From: Himantopus leucocephalus | Taxonomy: Eukaryota; Chordata; Aves; Charadriiformes; Recurvirostridae | Assembly (NCBI GenBank): GCA_003993805.1 | Contig: RSEF01000019.1 | Span: forward strand, 2,059,766 to 2,123,765 | Length of the DNA stretch: 64,000 nucleotides | Reading direction: 5' to 3' | Shown here: positions 12,812 through 23,780 of the stretch, piece after piece | Numbering within the stretch: position 1 is the stretch's first letter | Layout: each line of letters starts with the position of its first letter | Program-made: the position numbers and the translations under genes | The notes under the pieces: model-generated | The model's input: the letters and a program-made list of their open reading frames with translations, nothing else | What the model was told of the DNA's origin: nothing | Databases searched by the model: none

Positions 12812-13454
12812 TTTTTAACCTGAAGGCCTTTACTCAGCTCACACAGCAGCAGCTTTCCTAGATGCCCTCCTCATTTGTGGCTACGCGAATGCTTGTCAGA
12901 GCAAAATGCCTTTGGAATTTTGTAACATCGCCTCCCACCGCTGCCTCAGCAACAGCCCCTGACCGAAACCGAGCAGTGCAACAAAACACAGTTTTCCAGT
13001 TCCAGATTTAAAGACATTTGCAGAGTTGCATCACACAAACTGGAAGATACCAAAGGGTTTCCCTCCTGCAGCTCTTAGCTTAGGTTAGACCTGGTTGACA
13101 ACTGTGTTAGCAGTACAAAAATGAGAGGAAGAGAAGGATATTTTGGAAAACAAAGCGAGTGTGTTAGGGCACAGTGATGGGGTGTCCGGAGCGGCTCCCA
13201 GAGCTGCCCGGCACCATTGGGACGTAACGCAGGAAGACGCAGGGTGACATGCAGCACAGCTTCCTTGCTGGCAGGGCAATGGCTGTACCGCTGAGTAAAA
13301 AGGATTACGAGCTCAGTTCCTAAACCACACCGGCATGGGCTCCCACCTGGGATCCGGAGCACTGGGATGGGGATGTCTGCTCTGCTGCCTCCTCCAAGGA
13401 GGAGCTGCTCCCACTGCAGGCTCACCTCCTCCAGGAGGAGAAGATCCAGCAAAT

Positions 13455-13642
13455 CTGGTGGACAACAAGTTGACCATGAGGCAGCAATGTGCCCTTGNNN
13501 NNNNNNNNNNNNNNNNNNNNNNNNNNNNNNNNNNNNNNNNNNNNNNNNNNNNNNNNNNNNNNNNNNNNNNNNNNNNNNNNNNNNNNNNNNNNNNNNNCTG
13601 AAGGTCCCTTCCAACCCCTGCCAGTCTGTGATTCTGTGATCT
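13455..13642 (+). mobile_element. CR1 LINE fragment interrupted by an assembly gap
   Basis: Left of the gap, the run including 'acaagttgaccatgaggcag' and 'caatgtgcccttg' matches the CR1 ORF2 3' region. Right of the gap (13598-13642), 'aaggtcccttccaaccc' and 'gattctgtgat' are the standard CR1 3' end with its octamer-type tail. The orientation is sense. The middle is missing, so neither length nor 5' truncation can be read. CR1 ORF2 encodes an endonuclease and reverse transcriptase; this piece is only the non-functional end. Confidence 0.85.
13498..13597. other. 100-N assembly gap
   Basis: Exactly 100 N, a conventional placeholder for a gap of unknown size. It lies inside the CR1 copy. Confidence 0.99.
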
Positions 13643-14700
13643 GCCCCACGCGAGGGGCCAACCAAGGCATGTGGCTAGGGGATGGGACAAAGCCAGCTTC
13701 CTGCTGGACCTGGGATCAGAGGGGGAAGCACAAACGGCATCCAGGAAGGAAGGATCACCTGGTGGATACAGTTCTGGGAGGAGATGACAGGAGCATTCAC
13801 ACACCACCTTGGGTTTGTAACACAAACCCACTCCCCACAACGGTTCTGTACAGCCTGCAAAAAGGGTGAATGATGGGGTTGGTGACAGGTTAATGAGCCC
13901 TAAGTGAAGTGACCCACCTCTGGCGGCCACAGTCCAGGCCATGTTCCAGTTGCTGTATGAACTGGATGACAAAAGCAAAATGGTTTGCAACCACTGATAT
14001 TGCAAATGCCTGCTACTCCATCCCTACAGCACAGGACTGTAAAGCGCAGTTTGCCTTCCTGCACGGAGGACAGCAGTACCCCTGGAAGCGGTTATTCCAG
14101 GGATGCAAACAGCCCCACCATTTGCCATGGATGGGTTCAAGAGACCCTGGAGAAGGGCAGTGCCCCCCAACACCTACAACACACTGACAACATTATCCTC
14201 TGGGGCAGACCAAAGAAGTGCTCGACCCAGTCAAACTAATCGCTGAAATCCTGCCGGAAGAAGAATATGCCATTAAGAAGTCTAAAGTTAAAGGACCCTC
14301 AAATTCTTAGGCCTGAAGCGTTTGAAGAAGGGATGCCACCACCCATCACACCATTGCTCCTACCTGGAACACGGAGACAGCACTGCTCATCCCATGAGCG
14401 TGGCTGGGAGACAAAACCAGCCCAGGTGCCAGAAGAAACAGTGAATTGGCCTGAGGAGGGAGCGTTATGGGCTGAGCCGCCCGACAAAGCAGAGCCACCA
14501 CGGTACCATCCCACAGCAAACTATCCTCTGATGACCAAAAGTACTCCCTATTTATTGATGAGTCGTGTAAACTCCAAAGCAGCAAAGCCTAGGGAAAGCA
14601 GCAGTGTGGAGTGCCCTCACGGCTGGACTGAGGGGTGCAGGAGAGCAACAGCCCAAGGAGAGGCCCACAGTGTCCGACTACGCTGATTCCCAGTCGGCAG
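13643..14700 (+). pseudogene. Endogenous retrovirus pol relic (reverse transcriptase to RNase H)
   Basis: Sense-strand translation in shifting frames shows retroviral pol landmarks. Around 13975-14090 the frame reads WFATTDIANACYSIP, then QFAF and YPWKRLFQGC, matching the fingers/palm of retroviral reverse transcriptase. A neighbouring frame continues with PTICHGWVQ. The catalytic YxDD position is degenerate and reads HTDN (about 14180-14200). At about 14540-14590, YSLFIDESCK resembles the start of RNase H. At least two frameshifts (near 13975 and 14095) and stops break it, and the thumb/connection part appears shortened. It cannot encode an active enzyme. LTRs, gag and env are not recognisable. 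It directly abuts the CR1 3' end at 13642. Confidence 0.75.
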
Positions 14701-17700
14701 CCAACCCTGTGTGGGGATGGAGAAAAATAATGGGGGAAGGAGGATTGAAAGGTTGGGGTAAATAGGGCAACAGGCAGCAGCCCCCCAGTACGACGCACAG
14801 CTGGGAAAGCCTGTACAGGTCCCACACGATGCTGTCCTCTCATTGCAAGACCCAGGGAAAGCCACCAGAGGAGTGAGACCCGGGGAAAGCTGGCAGAGGT
14901 GAGCTGTGCCCTGCGAGGTGGTGGTGCCCGCGTTGCCGCTCCAGCCACACCACCCTCCCTCACCTTTTTAAGTACTAGCTGTTCCATAGCTGCTACAAGG
15001 CAGGTATTAAGGCTTCTCAAACTCTCTTCAGCCAGACAGCTCCTATGCAGTAGGACTTTCTCTTATGTTATCTTTCCAATGAACTCAACGACCCGACCGG
15101 GACGAGCCAGGTTCCCCAGAGACAGAGATAATTTACTGCCTGTGTCACTCCTCCTTCGGCTCAGGCTGCCAGCGCCTCAGTTTATACTCATTTGGGCGTC
15201 GAAAACAACCCCAGAAATCCACAGCTAAATGCAGAGAGGCTTGTGGCTGGGGTTCAGGTGAGTCTCTGAAGGTTGTACGTCATTTGCTCCAAGATCATGC
15301 CATTAAGTTTTACTACAAAGCTCCAAGTGTGTATATAAATCACCTTTGTCTCTGGTGCCATTTGGGTAATGACACTTCACGCAAACAGGGCTTCAGGTCG
15401 CCCTCACCTCTTGAGAAAGGTGTTTATTTCAAAAGGTGGCTTGAAAATCTGCCAGAAACACCAATTTCTAAAACATGCAGTTGCCGGGAGCAAAGTAAAG
15501 CAAAAAGAAAGGACACTGTAGCTGCAACTTAGGAGAGACTGAAAGGACCGAAATTCAATGAATACATTGCATTTACTTGCTGTTCCACTTGATTTTTCGC
15601 TCACTTTGGCTAAGATGAAAAGAAAATGAGACCCACCTTTGAGCTGGTTCTGGTGCCCAGGGCTGAATTACCCAAGGAGAGCCCCTCGAGAGCAGGATGG
15701 TCCTCGGTCCCTCTGCTCTTCCCCTCTTGAAATTCAGTGCCATGAGGCAGCACTGAGTACGCAACAGTGGTAGAAGCAAGGCACGTAACAGGAATTTTTT
15801 GATCTCACATTCAAAACCAAACACCCTCGGTGCAGCAGATGTCACGTTATGTCGCCTTGCTACCGAGCAGTTGGTATTGTGAAGACTTGTAAGCTGGAAT
15901 CTCACTGAGTGGGAAATCACCCCTCAGATGACAAATTGGTTTTTTTGGGGGCAACTATCCTTTTTACATGCTAAGGCCACTTCCCGAACAAAGGTGCTCA
16001 AAAGGAGTTTTAGGAAACTCTCAGAAACATCAGCCCAAAGCAGCAATGCTTTGATTTCAGGGTCAAATCTGATTTGATCAAAACCACAAATTAACTCTTT
16101 TACTAATTCCAACATCTGAAACACAAAATACATCCCAAAATGAGTGCAACCTCCTTTTAAAAAAACAGAATTGTGCTAACACAGAAATAAAAATAACTCG
16201 GGAAACTGCAAAAGGAGCCATCTGGAGACTCCCACCATGGCAGCAGAAGAATGCAGAAGGAACTAAAAGGTGCACAGCAGCTCCCATCACTAATGCCCTT
16301 CTCCAAAGCACTCAAATACAGAGTGGTGGGAACAAACATCAGTGCATTTCTCACGTGGCAAAACAAATCACTGCAAGTCACACAACATCCAGCCCTGTAA
16401 CTCAGCGGGAACAGGTACCACCAGCAATGCTTTTATTTCCCCCAAAAGCTGGAGGGTCCTTCCACTGAGGAGCATCAAACCACCTCACGGCAGCGCAGAC
16501 AGGGCGTGGGGTGCTGCACAGCTCGCCTGCTCTCCTCCATGTGCACAGCTCCCTCTTCCCCTACACGGGGCTCTAAAGGGTACAATTAAGCTCAACAGCT
16601 GCAGTTTACAGCTGTTCCTTTCTTCAATACAGAGGTCAATTATTTTTTTTTTCCTCTTTAAAAGTGGGATTGTTGGATTTTCTTAATAAATATTCAGCAT
16701 CCTCACCAGAACAAAATGGGAGTGAAAGCAAGACTGCTGGCTTTTGGATCTGCTCCGCGCCTCTATTTTTCTATGTAACCTGCTCTAAAAGTATAATGAT
16801 CGGCATTAAATCCAAGCTTGAAGGCACAGTACTAAAGCCCAGGACAACATTTACATTTCTGCGAGGATGAAGCATGAAAATTCAGTGACAAATCCATTTT
16901 TCTTATGCAGAGTTGTGGCTCCGGAGCATTTGTAAAGACAGAAGAGGCCATCACTGGGTGGATAATAAAACTGTTGGTTACACTTCTCTATTTCTTATAG
17001 GTAGCACTCCACCCCTTTTAAAGAAACAAAACCAAAAGGGCCCCCGAAAAAGAAAAAATCTAATATAAAATACTGCAGCATATATCCTGTAGAAATAGAT
17101 CTACTGACACACACAAAGTAACCGAGTAATTCACTGCAGCCTGTAACCATCTAAACTACTAAATCACTACAGAAAGCGCCCTATGGCACGGGCCTTCCTC
17201 CTGACCTGGAAAGTTTGCTGGATTTTCACCAACCCGTCACCAGGACAAACGGCTCAATATATGGGTGATGTTATGCAAAGAGAAAACAGGAGGCACCTCG
17301 GCTCTAGAGATCACCACAAGGTCCCTCCAAGAAATAATGAAATTCCTTTATTGATGTATAAGGAGTATTACAGTTCCCTCCTTTCTTCTGCAACCATCAC
17401 AGGGACATGGAACCGAAGACACGCAACGTTCCCTCCTGAATATTGCACTGGGCTGTGCACCTTTGATGAACTTGCAGCATGTTATAAATACAAGCGAGTC
17501 TTCACAGCACATCAGCTCAATGGACCAAATAATTCAGTAGCTCTTCTGCTCCTCCAACTTCAGAGGGTTTAACAAACCCAGCAAAAACACAACAGGAAAG
17601 CAAATTCCCACGTTTCTCAAACACGCTCTCTGAAACAAATGCGGCCGTTTTGTAGGCGAGACCCCAGCTGACCTTCCTACGCAATGCAGATGCTCCCAAC

Positions 17701-18009
17701 TCCTCTCTGCTGCACCGAATCATTTCAGAAAGCAGAGCTTCTGAGCTGCGCAACCACGAGCCTTATACTGTACCTGGTGCCACCATAAGTCCTGCTTGGG
17801 CAGCCCTGCCCCAGTCCTAATAGCATAACCCCCCTTGAGGCAAAGATGTGACACTTTGAGACATCAGCGTTCAGGGCTATCTGTCTGTTGGGTTATGCAC
17901 ACACAATGCAAAAGGATGCTCAGCAAGTCAAAAAGTCAGACTTTGCAGAGACAAAACGGTAGAAAAGATAGTCTTGGAATAAATTAAGATTTAGGAGGTT
18001 AAAGAGTCA
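14701..18009. other. Noncoding DNA, possibly ending the ERV at its left side
   Basis: 14700-15250 is GC-richer and may hold more ERV-derived sequence, but no LTR boundary or primer-binding site is clear. The rest is unique DNA, with T-rich runs near 16639-16649 and A-rich patches near 17040-17060. No supported exon. Confidence 0.4.
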
Positions 18010-18250
18010 TTTCTCAGCTCTGTTACAGACTTACTGTAAGGTCTTAAGGAAGTTGCATCCTTCTTCTCATTTCTACATGGGGATAAACACACCACTTTCG
18101 CCGCGTGCACTTGGCCTATTAGAGATTGTAAGTGGGGAGGGAAGGGACCATCTCTAATGGGAGGTTTACTGACAGTGCGAGGACACAAACAACGCAGCGT
18201 GCATCGGGCCCGCACTTTAGTGGAGACTGGGTACTCATTAGCGGACACAT
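18010..18250 (+). repeat. Ancient SINE (MIR-type) with LINE-like tail
   Basis: The stretch runs in MIR order: a 'tctcagctctgttacagac' segment, a weak 'aaggtcttaaggaagt' and 'cttctcatttctacatgggg', as in the MIR 'cctcatctgtaaaatggggata' region. It is followed by 'gattgtaagtggggagggaa' and a 'gcagcgtgcatcgggcccgc'-type stretch like old amniote LINE/SINE tails. It is diverged but collinear over about 240 bp. Family assignment is from memory. Confidence 0.55.
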
Positions 18251-20419
18251 TTGAGAGCTCTGGCCTAGCATCTTCCATGAAATCAAGCAGCAAATCAACA
18301 GTAATTAGAGCCATGCTATGGAGACAGGATTTTAACGTGCTTTCCATTATCATTTATAGCTGTCTACAACTGCAAAGCTGCACAGATCCCACTGGCTTCG
18401 AAAGAATGAGAGCCATCCTCCCTTTTAGAAGTTTCTGATTAGTCATTAATGAATAAGAAGCAAAAGACTTAGTGGGAGGAGGGGGGAGTGCCCCTAAATC
18501 TCACACAAGCCTGAGCCCCATGGGTATCAATGGAAAAACACTGAATATCATTCAAGGTCAGGAGCTACCTGGAAAAAAATAACCCCCAAGAGAGTCTGGA
18601 GAGCTTTTTTTTTCGCCCCCTTCTCTTTTCAAGACTTGCATCAAGTGCATAGAAACACCACCTTTGTGCAAAACACAATTTGTCCAGCCTGAAACACATC
18701 GCACAACCAGGAGCAGCAGCACGCTCGCAACAAGTTTGCCATCAAAAGCGAAGCAGAAAGCTGGGGGCAGGAGCCAGCACAAACGCACATTGCTCCTTCC
18801 TTAAAGATCAGGAAGGGGTTCCGCTTGGTCCTTAATCTAATCTGAAACCCTTTGCACTTCCCTACCTCAGACATCCAAACGTGCAGCTTAATATTTAGAG
18901 GAAGATCTTATTACAGGATAAGAAGGAAGGAAGATTGTCTACATATGAATTTATGCTGAAGAGCTGTTTATAAATAATTCCATGTGTGGATATTGCTCAT
19001 CACTGAGCAAAAACACCTTGTTCGGCTTTAGTTTAACCCATCTTGGAGGTGAGACACCCAATTCTCCTCCTTTTTGCATGTTTATTACACTGATATCACT
19101 TCAGTGACTGCAGAGTTACCCCTAAAGCCAAACCCAACTCCACTGGTCGGTCTCTAGCTATACTGGAGCAGGCACCAGCACAGGTTGGCCTCCCCAGCAC
19201 AATCTGCTCCGCTTTAAATCACTGCTGCTTTTAGCCTGATAGAAATAATCCCCCAACGGAGCTGACTTCACCCCTGGGTCACCCCAGCATCAGCCCACAG
19301 CGGCTGTGCTGATTTCAGCAGAGTCGCTCCACATTTACAATCACGCCACACAGAGGGTTTGTGCCCGCGAGCGGGCGCGCAGCCGCGCCACTCCTGCTCC
19401 ACGAGCTGAAAAGAGCCCCACGGACCTCCGGGACAGCCCTGGGGAGCCGAGCCAGAGGGATCGCTCCTTCTTCTGCCACCCAGGTATATTTTTGCAGCTC
19501 ACTTAATCCCTACTGAAGTAAGATCACAGTTAAGGCTGGTGAAATGAGGACATCTTAAAGACACATAAAGCACCTCTGCAGTCTGTCTTAGCATCTTAAT
19601 CAGTGCGGCTGAGATCAGGAGACTCCATTTAAGAGTTACTGCCTTATAACAAAATGTCTGCTCCACTCTGGAGGTGCAGGAAAGATGCCCCAATCCCTCC
19701 TGGCAGTAAGTCCTATTATACTTCATGAATTTTTGAAGCTGCCTCATGAATTAATGCACTAAAATAACTTTAATAGAGTCCTCGTTTACAAATGCTCCCT
19801 GGAAATGTTGGTAGTATTTAAAATATACACTTAAAAATAAGCAAATGAATATTTAAAACTCTCTTTTGGAAACAGCCTGGAGGAGGAAGACCGTGTTCAC
19901 TCTGGCGTTCAGCACAGCAAGCAGCAGTGTGTGGTGGTGAAGAGGGAGCCCGAAAGAGATGCTCACAGTGGGGGAGCTCATGGGGGACAAACTCCACAGA
20001 CCAGAGCTCTCCCCATGCGTGGTGCTGCCTTAAAGGACAAGTCCCATTCTCATCTACTCCCCGTGGACAGTGCTCGCCTCCCTCTGCTAAGGGTCTGGAG
20101 ATGCACTGGGCAAGCGCTGCACCTCAGTGCTGGGATCATTAACAGATTCTGGGCAGTTTAAGCACTTTGTGGTTAGGAACAACCTTCCTTGGTCACGCAA
20201 CCTTCTGTGAGACACCTGGAAGCCACCATAAGGCCATCTCAGTCCCTCCTGCACAAGGCCACTAAGTTCACCGCATGTCCAGTCTTTCAGACCTGATCTG
20301 ACTTACGAGTTCCAGCCACGTCTGCATAGGATGAAATATTTGACCAACTTCCCAAAAAAGCCCCTTGCTCAAGACAACGAGGCAATGTTCATTTGTGTTT
20401 TTCCTGTCTGGCTGGCTCA
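18251..20419. other. Unique noncoding DNA with a CpG-rich spot
   Basis: 18260-18400 adjoins the old SINE and is repeat-free and AT-rich, with a TAATTA-type site. 18940-19010 is AT-rich. 19360-19450 is CpG-rich (about a dozen CpG in 110 bp), but lacks other promoter signs. No supported coding exon. Confidence 0.4.
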
Positions 20420-20525
20420 CATTGCTGTGATGAAGCTGTAGGTATTTTAGTCCGTGAGGCACTCTGAGATCCTTCGGGATGAAAGGAGCTATATAAATGT
20501 AAATCATTCTCATTAATGTAGATTG
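20420..20525 (+). repeat. Ancient L3/CR1-clade LINE 3' tail
   Basis: The run 'gaggcactctgagatccttc' followed by 'gggatgaaaggagctatata' and 'aatgtaaat' matches the characteristic 3' end of L3-type elements (aag-cgctttgagatcctcgga-tgaaaggcgctatataa). Orientation is sense. It is a remnant with no coding part visible. Confidence 0.65.
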
Positions 20526-23500
20526 TGGGACAAGGTGATGTTTACAGTGAACAGTCCCAGGGCTGAGCTTCAGAGTGTATATGTTTATGTATAATTTCAC
20601 CAATGAAGAACACAGCCATCACTGCCCAGTATCTGGACACCAGAAAGACCTCCTCCATAGAGGACCGGTTGGGAGTTACCACACACGATGTCCAGGTCGG
20701 GCTACGAGGGCAGCACTGCAGCCACAGAACATTTGTCTCCCTTGTATGCTGTTGAAAGACACTTCAAAAACCCTGGAGTTCTCCTCTTGCAGAGTTGTCC
20801 ACAGCAGATTTGGGGTTTCTCTGTAACTGCAGGAGGTTAACTAACATTTTTTAAGACCAATTCTAAAAACCAGGGTGACCCCAGTTCAAACAACGTGGTT
20901 GCTAAAGAGGGAGAATCCGCATTCACAGATTTAAATGGGCAGTTACAACTCAAACCGTCATGCACACTCCAACTCAGACCCAACCCAGTATCCATGAGAT
21001 CTACCAGGAATTACTCTACTGGTTTGAGGTAAACTTTGAACCAGGCCCTTCTCTGCATCCATTTCCCAGTTTCTCCATGTTAAGAGAGAGCTCATAGCAA
21101 CTTTTGTCAACATTACGCCCATCCTTAGAGAAAACAGTATTTCTTCCTAGATAGCCATTGGCACCTAAGGACCAAAACAGAGCATCAACAACTTCAAGAG
21201 CCAACTTAAGGCACAACTTAATTGTGTTCATTAAACACAGAGAATATGACTTGAAGGTCCAACTGAATCTCTGCTCAGAGCAGAAAGTGCAAAAATCTGC
21301 AAGCCATAATGAAACTCGAGAACCAGGGCTGCCCTTTGGAGTCCTGCTGCACACCGTCACCTGCAGATTGGGTACTGCAAGGCTGCACTGAAGGAGTAAA
21401 CTGTTCCCCGAGGGACGTGGCTGGCTGCCTGCATATATCCTAGGGCACAAAGGAGAGCTTCTGCAGAGCGCACTCCTGTGCAGGTGGCTGCCGTGCCATC
21501 TGTACAGCTGTAGTTACCTTGGCTGCCTGCTAACGTCAGGCCGGACTGCGTGCCATGAGCTGCGATGGGATGAGCTCCGAGGACGGCTCCGGATCTGTGC
21601 TCACCCCGGCAGAGCCTGCAGGAGCACCCACGCACTCCCGTGCAGAGGTGCACACAAGACAGACACACACAACCAAAATGCCTGCACGGACTGAAATTCA
21701 ACAGCTCCAGCTTAATCCCAAACTGAGAAGCAAGTGCAAATCATCAAATTTAAATTTCAGCCTCTTTCTTTTCTGTGCTTTTGTTTCAATATTTAGAACT
21801 CCAACTAACAAAGCAACAGACACAATGCCACCTCCTTGGGAAACACATACCCAGCTCCCTCCATCTGCTTCCTCCCCCAAGCCCCCTTGTATTCTGCAAA
21901 GCAGATTGTGCTCTGAAATATTAATACTTTGCTATTCTATCATTATTCCCAACCCTGAATCTCAAAGCTTGTTCCCAGCTTCTCCCCCCCCCCTTACATT
22001 TTTTCCAGGGATCACGGCACTCAACGGGTTATGTTACTGCATACTCTACCATGTCTGAGTGGAGCTTTCATAAAAAGGTGGAAGCGGTCCAGAAGCTGCT
22101 TCTAGGGAGCCTTCCATCTGCAGCAGCATTTTATTTAGACAGCAGAGGGGAAATTAGATCCCTATGTTGCTGATTGGCTTTGGGACTTGAATCTTCAGTT
22201 CTGTAGGAGGAGTTCATTTACACCACTGTAACGAACCCAATACCGTAACTCCCACTGGGGTGATCAGCGCTCGGGGGGACCGTGGGGGAACAATGATTGT
22301 TCAGTTTAAGGGCAACGCGGAGTTGCCTTTAACTCGCGCTGTGCCTTCGCTCTAAATTTCTTTGAATTTGACTTTGTTCTATTTAATCTGGATTTCTGCT
22401 CCATCTGGCTTCTGAGTAACGATGCCAATTTATTTCATGCGCTTGCCGAAGAAGCTTTTCTTTAGTGTGGGGGAGCGGTTACGACAGAGCACTGCTCCAA
22501 CAAGTCTATTTCAGTCCAGCTCTGAACCTTCTTTCCCCAAATGTTCTAGCAAATACGTCTGCGAGCAGGAATTTCTGTAATTGCAGATAATTCAGATAAC
22601 AGAAGAGAGTACCGAGAAGGCATCCCGTCGGAAATACCCTGAACCAGAGCCTCATCTACCTTAAATCAGCTTTGGCACCACGCATGCTACACTGAGGTAC
22701 ACGGGCTGATATACAGCTGTCTGTGCCCGGCAGTGGGGACAGCTCGCTCTTCTCCAAGACTTTGGACTCAAGGACAGAAGGACTTTTCTTCTCCTGAGCC
22801 CCTACCTGGAGCAGACAGATGGCTATCCAAGCCAAAATTTGCTATGTTTTTAAAGGCCAGATCTAAACAGAGCTGAAAGGATGACTTCCCAGTGCCATTT
22901 TCACGTTTTCTCTGGATCAGGTGCTAAATTAGCAACAGGCTTGCTCCCCTTCCACCAAAAGAATATGTCGTCTACCAAGTCCTTAATCAAACTTCACATC
23001 AGCCAGTTACGCTTTATCTATCTCTCACTCAACTGGGTAAGACAGGCGGCATCTAAAAGGCAACCCCCACATGAAAATGAACTTTTCCCTCCTTAGAGAG
23101 CTGAGCAAAGGAGCAGCAACGACCAAGTCCAAGGAGCACAGCTACAGAGAGCCTTCCATTCCTGCCACCCCCGGAGATGGGGAGCCCCGAGGCAGAGCAC
23201 CTCCCTGCCTGGAGGGATGACGGGCACCCGCCACGCAGCACGGCACGCTGCAGCCTGGCCAAGCTACCACATTAAATACACACTCTAAAACCATAGGTGT
23301 GACTACAGCTTAGCTGCCTGGGATCTGCGCAGGAATTGGGGTAACAGTGGCACCCCGCTTGGGCCCTGCTGTGCAGCAAGCGCCCAGGATCCCCAGCGAG
23401 ATGATGCCTGTGGGAGCTCGTCTGCCATCGCTCCTATTAACCACCCCAGACACAGGCATGTGGCAATCCCACTTCTGGATTGCAGCAGAGACACAGCTAT

Positions 23501-23569
23501 GGATGTTTATGTTTTTTCAGCACCGTAAGTCACCTTGCGAGTGCCCGGCATTAAGCAGGATAATTTAGC
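20526..23569. other. Unique noncoding DNA
   Basis: No gene or clear transposon. A 10-base C run lies at about 21985-21994. An open frame of 167 codons at 21555-22058 is Pro/Thr/Ser-rich, without domain or homologue I recognise, and is judged chance. 22140-22460 is repeat-free. Confidence 0.4.
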
Positions 23570-23780
23570 AGGCTTTTCAAATGACTCTCTGACTCTTCAC
23601 CGTTGAGGTGTAATGGCCCGAGTCTCACACAGCTATATTTTTTCCTATTCACCTAAGGTCAGAGAGGGCCACTTGACCTTATTATTTCAGAAGGCTCAAA
23701 CATTTGACAATTATAAACAGGAGAGTAAAAAGGAGAGCTAAATTTGTGTCATACATTACTTACAATTTCCCAGCCTCTGA
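23570..23780. promoter_or_regulatory. Candidate regulatory block with inverted nuclear-receptor half-sites
   Basis: TAAGGTCA (23654-23661) and its exact reverse complement TGACCTTA (23674-23681) are separated by 12 bases. AGGTCA is the consensus nuclear-receptor half-site. An 8-bp inverted repeat at this spacing is not rare by chance, so the support is the half-site identity plus a repeat-free AT-rich setting. Function is inferred. Confidence 0.25.

Noticed and set aside
13313..14005. 230-codon minus-strand open frame
   Set aside because: It crosses the 100-N gap; its length is an artefact of N codons and antisense reading of CR1/ERV sequence.
21555..22058. 167-codon plus-strand open frame
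   Set aside because: Pro/Thr/Ser-rich low-complexity translation through a C homopolymer; no family resemblance.
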